A stretch of DNA of 31,834 bases from CAYLPJ01 sp964385465 (GCA_964385465.1 CAYLPJ010000065.1:1-31834); one strand, 5' to 3'. Shown: positions 23,171 to 31,529, counted from the first letter of the stretch. A program made the numbers and translations. The notes: generated from the letters alone by a model not told the origin.

Positions 23171-24192
23171 GCCGCACCCCCCTCGGCCTCGCCGCCGGCC
23201 GGCTCGCCCAGCGGGCGAGGGATCGTCCAGCGGTTGATCAGCGGGGTGACGGCGTTCATCAGCAGCACGGCGAACATCACGCCCTCGGGATAGTTGCTCA
23301 GCGTCCGCAGCAGCATCACCAGCGCGCCGACGCCGGCGCCGAAGATCACCTTGCCCGACGCCGTTACCGGGCTGGTCACCAGGTCGGTGGCGATGAAGAA
23401 CGCCCCGAACAGCAGCGCCCCGCCCAGCAGGTGATGGACGGCCGTGAAGGCCGGCGCGCCGAAAAGGTGCATCAGCCCGCCGATGACGACCACCGCGCCG
23501 AGCACGCCGGCGGGGATATGCCACGAGATCGTCCGGCGGATCAGCAGCCAGGCCCCGCCCAGCAGGCAGGCCAGGGCACTGGTCTCGCCCAGCGAGCCGT
23601 TGGTGTTGCCCAGCAGCAGCGCGCCCAGGGGTGCGATCTCGCCGCCCGCCTTGGCGGCCGTCAGGGGTGTGGCCTGCGTGACCGCGTCGGCCCAGGCGGC
23701 GTCCTGGCCCACGACGTAGGCGCTGGCGCCCATGGCCCCGGCGAAGGCGAGCAGGACGAACGCCCGCCCGACCATGGCGGGGTTGAAGATGTTCTGTCCG
23801 AGCCCGCCGAAGATGGTCTTGCCCAGGCCGATGGCGGCGAAGCTGCCGAGGACGCTGACGTACCACGGGCTCGTGCCGGGCATGGACAGCGCGAGGATCA
23901 GTCCGGTGACCGCGGCGGAGCAGTCGCCGAGGTGGGGCATCCGCCCGCGCATGACCGAGAAGAGCCCCTCGGCCGCCAGGCAGGCGACAACGCAGATCGC
24001 GATCTGCATCGCGGCATAGCCGCGGAACACGATCAGCGCCGCGACGACCACCGGCGCCAGGCCGATCAGCACGTCGACCATCAGCCGCCGGGTCGTCAGC
24101 TTCGTATGGAACAGGTGCGGCGACGGCGCGACGTGAAACACCGGCGCCTTCCCGCCGTCACCCGCGTCGGTCTGTCCTTTCCCTTCCGCCAT
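23167..24192 (-). CDS. rnfD: Rnf complex membrane flavoprotein subunit RnfD
   Basis: 341 residues with about nine or ten membrane segments. The NqrB/RnfD signature FGGLGQNIFNPAMVGRAF (spread over 128-145) is present. The covalent FMN site, normally SGAT, reads TQAT here, with T175 in the acceptor position (DAVTQATPL). RnfD passes electrons between membrane flavins and is thought to take part in ion movement. It starts 95 bases after the rnfC stop with a distant AAGGAG, and its stop overlaps the rnfG start. Confidence 0.95.
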   Translation of the reverse strand: MAEGKGQTDAGDGGKAPVFHVAPSPHLFHTKLTTRRLMVDVLIGLAPVVVAALIVFRGYAAMQIAICVVACLAAEGLFSVMRGRMPHLGDCSAAVTGLILALSMPGTSPWYVSVLGSFAAIGLGKTIFGGLGQNIFNPAMVGRAFVLLAFAGAMGASAYVVGQDAAWADAVTQATPLTAAKAGGEIAPLGALLLGNTNGSLGETSALACLLGGAWLLIRRTISWHIPAGVLGAVVVIGGLMHLFGAPAFTAVHHLLGGALLFGAFFIATDLVTSPVTASGKVIFGAGVGALVMLLRTLSNYPEGVMFAVLLMNAVTPLINRWTIPRPLGEPAGGEAEGGAA

Positions 24193-24287
24193 CGTCGTTT
24201 CCGTCGCTCCTTGTCAACCGCCGGCCCTTGTGTCTTCTCCGACCGGCCGCCGGGTGCTGTCCTGACCGGCCACTGCCTTGCCCGCGG

Positions 24288-25646
24288 CTATCCCCGAGGG
24301 ATTTCCGCCTTGCCCATGCGGATGAGCTGCACCAGCGGGATCGCAGCCGGGCAGGTGTAGGCGCAGCAGCCGCATTCCATGCACGCGTCGATGTAGTACT
24401 GCCGGGCGAGGTCCCAGTCGCGGTTCTTGCTGGCCAGGGCGATCTTCGTCGGCACCAGGTTCATCGGGCAGACGTCCACGCAGTTGCCGCAGCGGATGCA
24501 GGCGGTCTCGCGGCCCCTGGCGACCTCCGCCTCGGTCAGCACCGTCACGCCGCTGGTGCCCTTGGTGACCGGCACGGCGAGATCGCCGAGGGCGAAGCCC
24601 ATCATCGGCCCGCCGGCGATCACGCGAGCGGCGTCATCTGTCAGCCCGCCGCAGAAGTCGATCACCTCGCCGTAGCTGACCCCCACCGGGGCCAGCACGT
24701 TCTTCGGCTCGGCGACCCCCGGGCCCGTCACCGACATGACCCGGTGGGTCAACGGCTTGCCCCGGACCACCGCGCGGGCCACCGCCGCAGCCGTCGCCAC
24801 GTTGATCACCACCACGCCGACGTCCAGCGGCAGCCCGCCGTTGGGCACGGCCCGGCCGAGAACCGCCTGGATCGCCTGCTTCTCCCCGCCCTGGGGGTAC
24901 TTGGTCCTGGCGACGGCAACCTCGATGCCGGTCCCGCCCGCCGCGGTGCGGACCGCCTCGATGGCCTCGGGCTTGTTGTCCTCGATGACCACGACGACCC
25001 GCTCGGCGCCGTTGGCGCGGGCCGCCAGCAGGGCGCCCGTGACCATCGGCGAAGGGTATTCCATCATAAGACGCGTGTCTGCGGTGAGATACGGCTCGCA
25101 CTCGCAGCCGTTGACCAGCAGCGTGTCGATCGGCTTCTTCTCGTTGGTCAGCAGCTTCACGTGCGTGGGAAATGCCGCCCCGCCGTGGCCGACGATGCCC
25201 GCTTCGGCCACCGCGTCGGCGATCTGCTTGCCCTCCCACTCGCCGACGTCCGTCGGCCAGTCCCCGCCGTAAACCTCCGCCAGCAGCGCCTCGCCGGAGA
25301 CGAACGCGTCGTCCTCGCCGGCGGCGATGGGGATCGCCGGCACGTGTCGGCCGTTGGGGAGCGTCACCGACGTCTGCTTGCCCGTCTTGCCGGCGATGCT
25401 GGCGTGCACGGCCGCGGAGATGAAGCCGTTGGCCTCGGCGAGCATCTCGCCGAAGGCGACCTGCTGCTTGATCTTGACGACCGGCTCGGCCGGCTTGCCG
25501 AGATGCTGCAGCAGCGGGATGGTGACCTTGGCGGGGTTGGGCAGGACGCTGATCGCGGCGTTTTCCGCAAACTCCTTGCCTTCAGGCGGATGAATGCCGC
25601 GAGGAAAGGTATCCTTACCAGGTGCGGCCGAGGCGGGGGCACTCAT
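24288..25646 (-). CDS. rnfC: Rnf complex NADH-binding iron-sulfur subunit RnfC
   Basis: 452 residues from the ATG at 25646, which overlaps the stop of the upstream gene (ATGA) and has GGGAGG 7 bases upstream. Longer in-frame starts are not supported. RnfC features are the N-terminal block FPRGIHPPEGK (14-24), the FMN/NAD-binding glycine-rich GIVGHGGAAFPTHVKL (150-165), GCECEP (180-185), and two [4Fe-4S] motifs: C383/C386/C389/C393 and C422/C425/C428/C432. It exchanges electrons with NAD(H) on the cytoplasmic side. Confidence 0.96.
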   Translation of the reverse strand: MSAPASAAPGKDTFPRGIHPPEGKEFAENAAISVLPNPAKVTIPLLQHLGKPAEPVVKIKQQVAFGEMLAEANGFISAAVHASIAGKTGKQTSVTLPNGRHVPAIPIAAGEDDAFVSGEALLAEVYGGDWPTDVGEWEGKQIADAVAEAGIVGHGGAAFPTHVKLLTNEKKPIDTLLVNGCECEPYLTADTRLMMEYPSPMVTGALLAARANGAERVVVVIEDNKPEAIEAVRTAAGGTGIEVAVARTKYPQGGEKQAIQAVLGRAVPNGGLPLDVGVVVINVATAAAVARAVVRGKPLTHRVMSVTGPGVAEPKNVLAPVGVSYGEVIDFCGGLTDDAARVIAGGPMMGFALGDLAVPVTKGTSGVTVLTEAEVARGRETACIRCGNCVDVCPMNLVPTKIALASKNRDWDLARQYYIDACMECGCCAYTCPAAIPLVQLIRMGKAEIPRG

Positions 25647-25939
25647 TCGGCGGCCTCCCTTTGCCGGCGGACGAACCTTGCGAGCACGAGTCCGGCCGCA
25701 ACGCCGACGGCCAGGCCGATCATCGCCCCGGCGAATTGCCACGTCGGATGCGCGCCGGCGACGACGGCCCCGGTCGCGGCGAGCGCCAGCGGCAGCAGGA
25801 ACACCGCGACGGCCGCGAAACTCATCCGCCAGCCGACGAGGGTCCCTTCGGCGGATGCGCCGCAGGAATGGTCGCTGCCGCAGTGGGAGCATCCCCCGCA
25901 CGACGGCGTCGATGTTGCTTTCTCGGTCGAACAGCTCAT
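25643..25939 (-). CDS. RseC/MucC-like small membrane protein leading the rnf operon
   Basis: 98 residues if started at the ATG at 25939; an ATG at 25963 (106 residues) is equally possible because neither has a strong ribosome site. A Cys-rich head (C3, C14, C17, C20, C26; CGGCSHCGSDHSC) is followed by two membrane helices (about 38-60 and 67-87) and a basic end (RFVRRQR). This matches the C-terminal half of RseC/MucC proteins, which accompany rnf/rsx genes and act in SoxR reduction in E. coli. The usual N-terminal beta domain is missing or much shortened. It overlaps rnfC by 4 bases and is the first gene of the operon. Confidence 0.7.
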   Translation of the reverse strand: MSCSTEKATSTPSCGGCSHCGSDHSCGASAEGTLVGWRMSFAAVAVFLLPLALAATGAVVAGAHPTWQFAGAMIGLAVGVAAGLVLARFVRRQREAAE

Positions 25940-26005
25940 GTGAAATCCGTCACAAACATCCATTCTACCGGATCCACGCTCCAAAGCGCACCGGGAAACC
26001 GACAT

Positions 26006-26034
26006 ATCTTAGCGACCCGCCCCCGCCGAGTAAA
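26006..26034 (-). promoter_or_regulatory. Probable promoter of the rnf operon
   Basis: On the minus strand TTTACT (26029-26034), a 17-base spacer and TAAGAT (26006-26011). The predicted start near 25999 gives a leader of about 35-60 bases before the first gene. Each box matches four of six consensus bases with ideal spacing. Confidence 0.45.
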
Positions 26035-26097
26035 GCAGTTTTCCTCACGAACTTCACCCCCACCAACCCACTGCCGGGGACAGCTCCAGCAGGCTGC

Positions 26098-26111
26098 CCG
26101 CGGCGCCGCGG
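26098..26111. promoter_or_regulatory. 14-bp GC palindrome between rnf and methyltransferase
   Basis: CCGCGGCGCCGCGG reads the same on both strands. It lies between divergent genes. In such GC-rich DNA chance is plausible, so a regulatory role is only a possibility. Confidence 0.25.
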
Positions 26112-26142
26112 GGAGCCGCGGGGCGGGGGAATCCTCCGAATT

Positions 26143-26159
26143 CCGCGAATTCTTCGCGG
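26143..26159. promoter_or_regulatory. Operator-like inverted repeat upstream of methyltransferase
   Basis: CCGCGAA-TTC-TTCGCGG is a perfect 7-bp inverted repeat with a 3-base centre, 76 bases before the methyltransferase ATG. Two GAATTC boxes (26138-26143 and 26147-26152) overlap it. Its AT-richer centre stands out from the GC-rich surroundings. It could be a dimeric repressor site or a small hairpin. Confidence 0.4.
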
Positions 26160-26234
26160 GGGGGCAGTCCGATAGAGGGGGTAACCGACGATTCGGCAGG
26201 CCCGCCCGGGACGGGCCGAGGGAGCGAGAGGCCC

Positions 26235-27554
26235 ATGAGCGACACGGCGGTTGCCCTTACCGGTGACGTGCGGAGGCAGTACGAGGGGTATCCGTACCCA
26301 CCGCGCGACCCGGCCGACGAGAAGAAGCGCCTGCTCCGCACGCACTTCGACGCGCTGAGCGTGCTGAACCACTACGGCTTCGCCGGTCGGCAGACGTTCT
26401 GTAACGGCTTTCGCGCACTGGTCGCCGGCGGGGGCACGGGCGATTCGCTGATCCACCTGGCCTGGCAGCTTCGGGGCACCGACGCGGAGGTCCACTACGT
26501 GGACATCAGCGAGGCCTCCCGGGAGGTCGCCCGCAAACGGGCCCGCGTACGGGGGCTGGGCAACATCGTCTGGCATCACGCCTCCCTGCTGGACCTGCCG
26601 GAGATGGGCCTGCCCGCCTTCGACTACATCAACTGCATCGGCGTCCTGCACCACCTCGACGACCCCCAAGCCGGCCTGGCCGCCCTGAAAGCGGTACTCA
26701 AGGACGACGGCGTGATGGGGATCATGCTCTACGGCCGCTACGGGCGGACCGCCGTGTACCAGATGCAGGACCTGCTGCGGCGAATCCACGCCGGGGAGAC
26801 GGACGACCCGGCCCGGCTGGCGGTGGCGCGGGAGGTGATGGGCGCCCTGCCGAGCACCAACTGGTACAGTCACTGCGCCGAGTGGTTCAAGGACCCCGAG
26901 CTCTACGGCGACGCCGGCATCTACGACATGTTCCTCCATTCCTGCGACCGGGCGTACACCGTGGGGGAGGTCTACGACTTCGTGGCCTCGGCGGGCCTGC
27001 GGCTGGTGACCTTCACGGGCGCCGAGCGTGTCCGCCTGCACCCGGAGTACCGCCTGCCCGAGGGCCCCGCGCGCGACCGCGTCCGGCGTCTGCCCCGCCG
27101 CCAGCGAGAGGCCGTCGGCGAACTGCTCTGGGGCTGCCGCGCCAAGCAGGACTTCTACGCCGCACCCGCGGGCGACCGCATCGCCCGGCTCGAGGACCTC
27201 GACAACGTCCCCTTCTTCCTGCCGGGCAACCCGCTGGTGCCCCTGCGAAAGGACGCCGCGACCATGCTGGGCAACGTCTTCCGTCGCGGAGGCGGCAGGA
27301 CGGTTACCTTCGAGCACCAGGGCTCGAAGATCCCCTTCCCCACCAACCCCGAAGCACAGGCCTTCCTCGACCACGTCGACGACCGGGCCACCGTCGGCGA
27401 GATCCTCGAGAACGTCCGCGCACGCCTCGGCCGGGACGTGCCCGACGCCGACCTCCTGGCCGACATCCGCCCGGCCTGGGACGTCCTGAACCTCTTCGAC
27501 ATGCTCCTGCTGCGCCACAGGTCCGTCCGCGCGTTCGCGATGCCCACGACTTGA
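26235..27554 (+). CDS. Class I SAM-dependent methyltransferase with long C-terminal extension
   Basis: 439 residues. The N-terminal motif QYEGYPYPPR (15-24) resembles the QYExxPYP lead found in a group of SAM methyltransferases, including TPR-fused ones. The Rossmann core shows motif I VAGGGTGD (63-70), the acidic end of strand 2 in YVDIS (88-92) and motif IV INCIGVLHHLDDP (132-144). After about residue 200 comes a roughly 240-residue region with no motif I recognise. There is no signal peptide or membrane segment. GAGAGG lies just before the ATG. Substrate unknown; the neighbouring rnf operon is divergent, so a functional link is not implied. Its end is 31 bases from the convergent beta-helix gene. 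Confidence 0.85.
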   Translation: MSDTAVALTGDVRRQYEGYPYPPRDPADEKKRLLRTHFDALSVLNHYGFAGRQTFCNGFRALVAGGGTGDSLIHLAWQLRGTDAEVHYVDISEASREVARKRARVRGLGNIVWHHASLLDLPEMGLPAFDYINCIGVLHHLDDPQAGLAALKAVLKDDGVMGIMLYGRYGRTAVYQMQDLLRRIHAGETDDPARLAVAREVMGALPSTNWYSHCAEWFKDPELYGDAGIYDMFLHSCDRAYTVGEVYDFVASAGLRLVTFTGAERVRLHPEYRLPEGPARDRVRRLPRRQREAVGELLWGCRAKQDFYAAPAGDRIARLEDLDNVPFFLPGNPLVPLRKDAATMLGNVFRRGGGRTVTFEHQGSKIPFPTNPEAQAFLDHVDDRATVGEILENVRARLGRDVPDADLLADIRPAWDVLNLFDMLLLRHRSVRAFAMPTT

Positions 27555-27585
27555 CCGTCCCGGCGCATCCCAGAAGCACGCCCGC

Positions 27586-29907
27586 TCAGCGACGCATGGC
27601 CGCGTCGTCCAGCCGGCCGCGCTTGTAGACGGACAGGCCCTCCGGGTAGAGCACCTCCGCCGCCGGCCCACCGGTGATCGCCTCGCGGAGGGTCGGCTCG
27701 CCGCTGGGGCCGTGCGTGCTGTCGAAGACGACCGGGGCGATGGTGATCCCATCCGACCTGCCGAGGACCTGAAGGTGCCCTCCCGAGCCGGCGAACGGCG
27801 CGCTGCATTGCCGCCCGTGCCCGAGAAGCGCGACGTTGCGGCAATCGCGGAGGATCATCGTGGGCGTGGGCATCTCCCGCTTGACGCTGTAGATGCGAAC
27901 GTTCGCCGCGTCGGTCATCTCGATGTTGCTCCCGGGCGTCGCACGGGGGGCCCTCGCGACGAACTCCAGGTTCAGCCCGTAGATCGACAGCGGCTGCGAC
28001 GTGCCCGTCACGCGAAGCGCCCTCGAGTCCGGGTGCCCGCCGAACCGCCGCCACGAAGGCGCCAGGAAGTAGAACCGCCCCCCGCCCGCGCCGCTGACCT
28101 TCACGTAGTCGTGCGCGTTGGCATGGACCTCGCGAACCCAGTCCTTGGTCAGGTTGACCCCCGCGATGACCGAATGCCGCCCGGCCCGCCAGTGGAGGTG
28201 GTTGAACCGGTCGGCCGCGTGGGCGCCGGCCTCGTTGAGCCCCCCGCCCCGCGTCCGTGCCGACAGCGTGAGAAACGCCAGCGTCGTGCGCGCGTTCGGG
28301 TCGCTGGCGGTCCGCACCAGCGTGGGCTCGCCCGCGGTCGGCAGCCAGCTTTCGTGGCCGCGAACGGTCGAGATAAGCCGCCCCACGCCGAAGAGGCACG
28401 TCGAAGGCCCCAACTCCAGCGTGTCGGCGATGTCGTACGTCCCGGCGGGCAGGAACACTCGGCCGTGACCGGCGCGCCCGGCGGCGTCGATGGCGGCCTG
28501 GATGGCGGGGCGGTCGTCCTTGCCGTCGTCGGCGACGGCCCCGAAGCGGTCGGCCGTCACCACGCACGCCTTGGCGTCGCCCCCCTCGCAGACGAGGCGC
28601 TCCTTCCAGACGTGCCGGTCGAGCAGGTCGTCCGGCGGCGGGTCGGCGTCCCGATCGACCGACGCGATCGGCTCGGGCTCGCGCCCGAGCTCGCCGTCGA
28701 TCAGGCTCCACATGCGGAACTGCCGGTCCCCTTTCCTGTAGGGCGCCGGGCCCTTCGGGACGCGCTGATCGGTGCAGGCGTACTCGCGGATGCGGGCCCA
28801 GCCGCCGCAGCCGCGGATCGCCGGGCGGGTGCCGCTGCGGACCAGCTCGCCGGCGCCGCGGACGTGGACGTCGCGCAGGTACAGCGTCTTGCCGGCCGGG
28901 CTGTTGTCGATCGCCAGCCCCCCGCCGGGCAGCTCGATGATGCCGTCGACCATGCACAGCGTGCCCACCGCCATGCCGCGGTACGGAGCTTCCAGGCGGA
29001 CCACCGGGCCGCGGGCCTTGACGATGTGGAACCCCACGACGGTCAGCGGGCAGAAGTCGCGGGTGCGGATGGCCCGCTCGACCTGGTTGGCCAGGCGGAG
29101 GCCGACGGCGATCGTCCCGGCCAGCCCGCCGTCGACGAGGTCCAGCCCGTATCGCCCGCCCTCGACCTCGATGTTCATCGCCCCGCCGTTGCGCCCCGGG
29201 ATGCCTCGAAAGCCTGCCTCGGCGCCGGTGGCGAGGACCTTCACGTCCCGGATGGCGGAATCCTGGGCGGCCCGGAAGGCGACGCCCACCGCCCCGCGGT
29301 TGCCCCCGCAGTCCACGTCGAGGCCGCGAAGCCCCGAGTGAAACAGCACGTTCGGCTGGTCGCGGAAGTTCGGCGGAACGCCCAGAAGAGGGTCGTTCGG
29401 CTCGACCGGCCTGTTGCCCCGGGCGTTGACCGCGCTGAACACGCGGAAGGCGAGGATCGGGCGCGGGCGCGACGCGTCGCCGAACCCCGCGGCGCCCGAC
29501 CGGAGGCGGATCAGCGGACGTTTGCTCCCCCGGGCCGAGCCGAGCAGCACGTGGTTCCGCCGGTCCGGGTTGCGGGCACGCGGGCCCTTGGGGTGCTCGG
29601 CATGCCAGAAGTTCCACTCGTAGCACTTCAGCGTGTCGCTGACGACATACACCCCGGGCGGGAAAAGCACCGCCTTCCCGCCGGCGTAGGCGTCCCGTAT
29701 GGCCGCCTGAATCCCGGCCGTGGAGTCCCCCGTCCCGTCGGCCCGAACGCCCGGATAGTGCGTGACCACCACGTACCCCAGCGCGTAGCGCGGGTCCTCC
29801 CTGGCCGGCTCGGGAACCGCCCCGGCCGGCTCCGCCCACAGCCCGGCCGCCAGCACCATCAGTCCGACGGCCCCCCGCCAGATGTTCGCAGATCGCTGAC
29901 GCACCAT
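27586..29907 (-). CDS. Secreted two-module Pectate_lyase_3/GH55-like beta-helix protein
   Basis: 773 residues from the ATG at 29907 (a GTG directly before it is an alternative). A signal peptide spans about 1-30. Two beta-helix modules follow. The first (about 45-380) opens with PGVRADGTGDSTAGIQAAI, the second (about 450-700) with FGAVADDGKDDRPAIQAAI; both continue into a VFLPAGTY/VLFPPGVY block. Paired helices of this kind occur in GH55 beta-1,3-glucanases and in Pectate_lyase_3 proteins. I cannot identify catalytic residues, so the substrate is open. It lies 69 bases after the SGNH hydrolase gene on the same strand, likely one operon for polysaccharide processing. Confidence 0.82.
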   Translation of the reverse strand: MVRQRSANIWRGAVGLMVLAAGLWAEPAGAVPEPAREDPRYALGYVVVTHYPGVRADGTGDSTAGIQAAIRDAYAGGKAVLFPPGVYVVSDTLKCYEWNFWHAEHPKGPRARNPDRRNHVLLGSARGSKRPLIRLRSGAAGFGDASRPRPILAFRVFSAVNARGNRPVEPNDPLLGVPPNFRDQPNVLFHSGLRGLDVDCGGNRGAVGVAFRAAQDSAIRDVKVLATGAEAGFRGIPGRNGGAMNIEVEGGRYGLDLVDGGLAGTIAVGLRLANQVERAIRTRDFCPLTVVGFHIVKARGPVVRLEAPYRGMAVGTLCMVDGIIELPGGGLAIDNSPAGKTLYLRDVHVRGAGELVRSGTRPAIRGCGGWARIREYACTDQRVPKGPAPYRKGDRQFRMWSLIDGELGREPEPIASVDRDADPPPDDLLDRHVWKERLVCEGGDAKACVVTADRFGAVADDGKDDRPAIQAAIDAAGRAGHGRVFLPAGTYDIADTLELGPSTCLFGVGRLISTVRGHESWLPTAGEPTLVRTASDPNARTTLAFLTLSARTRGGGLNEAGAHAADRFNHLHWRAGRHSVIAGVNLTKDWVREVHANAHDYVKVSGAGGGRFYFLAPSWRRFGGHPDSRALRVTGTSQPLSIYGLNLEFVARAPRATPGSNIEMTDAANVRIYSVKREMPTPTMILRDCRNVALLGHGRQCSAPFAGSGGHLQVLGRSDGITIAPVVFDSTHGPSGEPTLREAITGGPAAEVLYPEGLSVYKRGRLDDAAMRR

Positions 29908-29976
29908 CACTTGCCCGCCTTTCCCGCAAGCACCCGGCGCGGCGCGAGCTTGCAGTCCTCGGTCAGCTTGAAGGGC

Positions 29977-30942
29977 CTACTTTCCCTCGACCTCCGCCCG
30001 CAGCTCGGTTACGGCCTTGTGGGCGGTCTTGCGGAGGAACGCCGCGTACGCCGGGGCCATGCCCTTGGGCACGTACGTGTTGTCGGTCACGTCCAGGCCG
30101 TAAAGGACCTCGAACCACACGCAGCCCAGCAGGTACTCGCCGTTGCGGTTGGCGTGGTGGCCGTCCATGCCCAGCCTGTACGTGCCCCCTTTCCCCTTCC
30201 TCCAGCGGTAGCCGACGTGAAGCGAGTGCGACTGGTCCGGCAGCGCCGGGTGCTCGGCCTCTTTCGGATCGAAGGCGGGGTCGGGCTTGTAGCCCCACGT
30301 CGCGTCGGTGTCGGCGAGGTACATCGCGTCGCCGCTGGGCAGGATGCCCAGATCGAGCTTCCTCGCCATCGCGTGGTAAGCCTTGCGGACCTGCTCGTAC
30401 ATCACCTTGTGCGTGTGCGGCTGCTTGCCCTTGTTGGCCGGGACGAACCGCGGGTCGTCGACGCGATACGCCCAGATCTGGTGGATCAGCACCTTCGCCT
30501 GCGGGGCGTGCTTGCGGACCAGGGCCACGAGCTTGCTCGCATACGGCTCGTACGTCGAGAGGTCGTGGCTCTGCCAGCTTACCTGCTGGACCGTCACGTA
30601 ATCCCACGCCTTCAGCTCCAGCATCTCCACCAGGCTCTTGCCGCGGTACGGCCGGCCGGCCTTGTCCTTCGGGTCGGCGAGATATTTCGCCGCGTGATCC
30701 CAGTGCCGCTTGAACGTGCAGCCGCCGAGGTTGGCCCTTCCGACGATCAACTCGTTGCCGGATGCCTCGACGATCTGCGGCAGGTACCGCAGGGCGTTGT
30801 TGGCGAAGCTGTTGCCGATCGTCAGCAGGCGGACGGTCTTCCCGGCCGGGCCGGCGGGGGCGTCGGCGGCGCCCGCGAGGGCGGCGAGAGCAAGCGTCAG
30901 GGCCGGTGCGACGGCCAGGGCGACACGTGGGGACGGAATCAT
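29977..30942 (-). CDS. Secreted SGNH-type hydrolase, DUF4886 family
   Basis: 321 residues. A signal peptide covers 1-26 (LALAALAGAADA). The block LTIGNSF (40-46) carries the SGNH nucleophile S45, and DGHHAN (260-265) supplies the Asp/His pair (D260 with H262 or H263). N72 with G73-G74 (ANLGG) is the likely oxyanion site. The layout matches DUF4886, a family of secreted SGNH hydrolases; related enzymes remove acetyl groups from polysaccharides. GAGGAGG lies about 7 bases before the ATG. It is the first gene of a two-gene unit with the two-module beta-helix protein. Confidence 0.85.
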   Translation of the reverse strand: MIPSPRVALAVAPALTLALAALAGAADAPAGPAGKTVRLLTIGNSFANNALRYLPQIVEASGNELIVGRANLGGCTFKRHWDHAAKYLADPKDKAGRPYRGKSLVEMLELKAWDYVTVQQVSWQSHDLSTYEPYASKLVALVRKHAPQAKVLIHQIWAYRVDDPRFVPANKGKQPHTHKVMYEQVRKAYHAMARKLDLGILPSGDAMYLADTDATWGYKPDPAFDPKEAEHPALPDQSHSLHVGYRWRKGKGGTYRLGMDGHHANRNGEYLLGCVWFEVLYGLDVTDNTYVPKGMAPAYAAFLRKTAHKAVTELRAEVEGK

Positions 30943-31277
30943 CGAACGGCCTCCTCGGTGAGGGGTGGACGGGACAGCGGACCATGCCCCCCATTATCGG
31001 CCCCCGGCGGCAACGGGACAAGGGAACGTCCGCCGAGGGGGGCCGTGCGACCGCCGCCGCGCGGCGAAACAGCCGGTCCCAAGTGGCGGCGAAAGCAGAC
31101 AGACGGCAAACACCAACAGGAAGACGGAAACGACCCGCCGACCGGCGCCTTCCGGACAGGCCCGGCCGCACGTGCGCCGTGGCCGCAGCCAATGCTCCCC
31201 GGACTCCTTGCCGAGGGGAATGCCGGAGCGGTCCGGACAGGAGAGGCCGAACGCGCTGAAGGCGAGAGGATTCCGGT
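30943..31277. other. Divergent intergenic region near the right end
   Basis: 335 bases with no supported gene. It holds the promoter of the SGNH gene at its left side and the ribosome site of the small membrane protein at its right end. No clear rightward promoter is visible. Confidence 0.45.
30993..31021 (-). promoter_or_regulatory. Sigma70-type promoter of the SGNH/beta-helix operon
   Basis: On the minus strand TTGTCC (31016-31021), a 17-base spacer and GATAAT (30993-30998, five of six consensus bases). The leader would be about 44 bases. This is among the better promoter matches in the window. Confidence 0.58.
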
Positions 31278-31529
31278 ATGTACGACTTCATCGGATTGAC
31301 GTCCGACGACTGGCAGAGCTTCTTCCGGCTGGTGGTCTGCGCCGTTGGCATCATTGCCTTTCTCACCGTCTACATCCTGCTCGCCCAACGCCGCGAGCGC
31401 CGCCGCCGCGAGGCCCGGGACGCCGCCGCCGACCGATCCATTTACGACCACCTCGACAGCGGCACCGACCTGGAATACCTCGACTACCTCGAAACCGACT
31501 CGGACATCGACAGCGACGACGACGACTGA
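31278..31529 (+). CDS. Small single-helix membrane protein with acidic tail
   Basis: 83 residues; family not recognised. One membrane helix (about 16-36) is followed by a strongly basic stretch (RRERRRREAR, 38-47), which by the positive-inside rule puts the C-terminus in the cytoplasm. The last 30 residues are acidic with spaced Tyr/Leu (LDSGTDLEYLDYLETD) and end in five Asp. GAGAGG lies 8 bases before the ATG. It may be a scaffold or regulator of a membrane complex, but nothing nearby indicates which. Confidence 0.65.
   Translation: MYDFIGLTSDDWQSFFRLVVCAVGIIAFLTVYILLAQRRERRRREARDAAADRSIYDHLDSGTDLEYLDYLETDSDIDSDDDD

Noticed and set aside
23171..23866. Upstream extension of the rnfG frame
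   Set aside because: It lies inside rnfD; the GTG at 23170 overlapping the rnfD stop fits RnfG length and anchor.
25647..25901. Arginine-rich N-terminal extension of the rnfC frame
   Set aside because: It is out of frame within the rseC-like gene; the ATG at 25646 has GGGAGG and matches family length.
27712..31299. A 1195-codon open frame on the plus strand
   Set aside because: It lies opposite two well-supported secreted-protein genes and has no domain or ribosome site.
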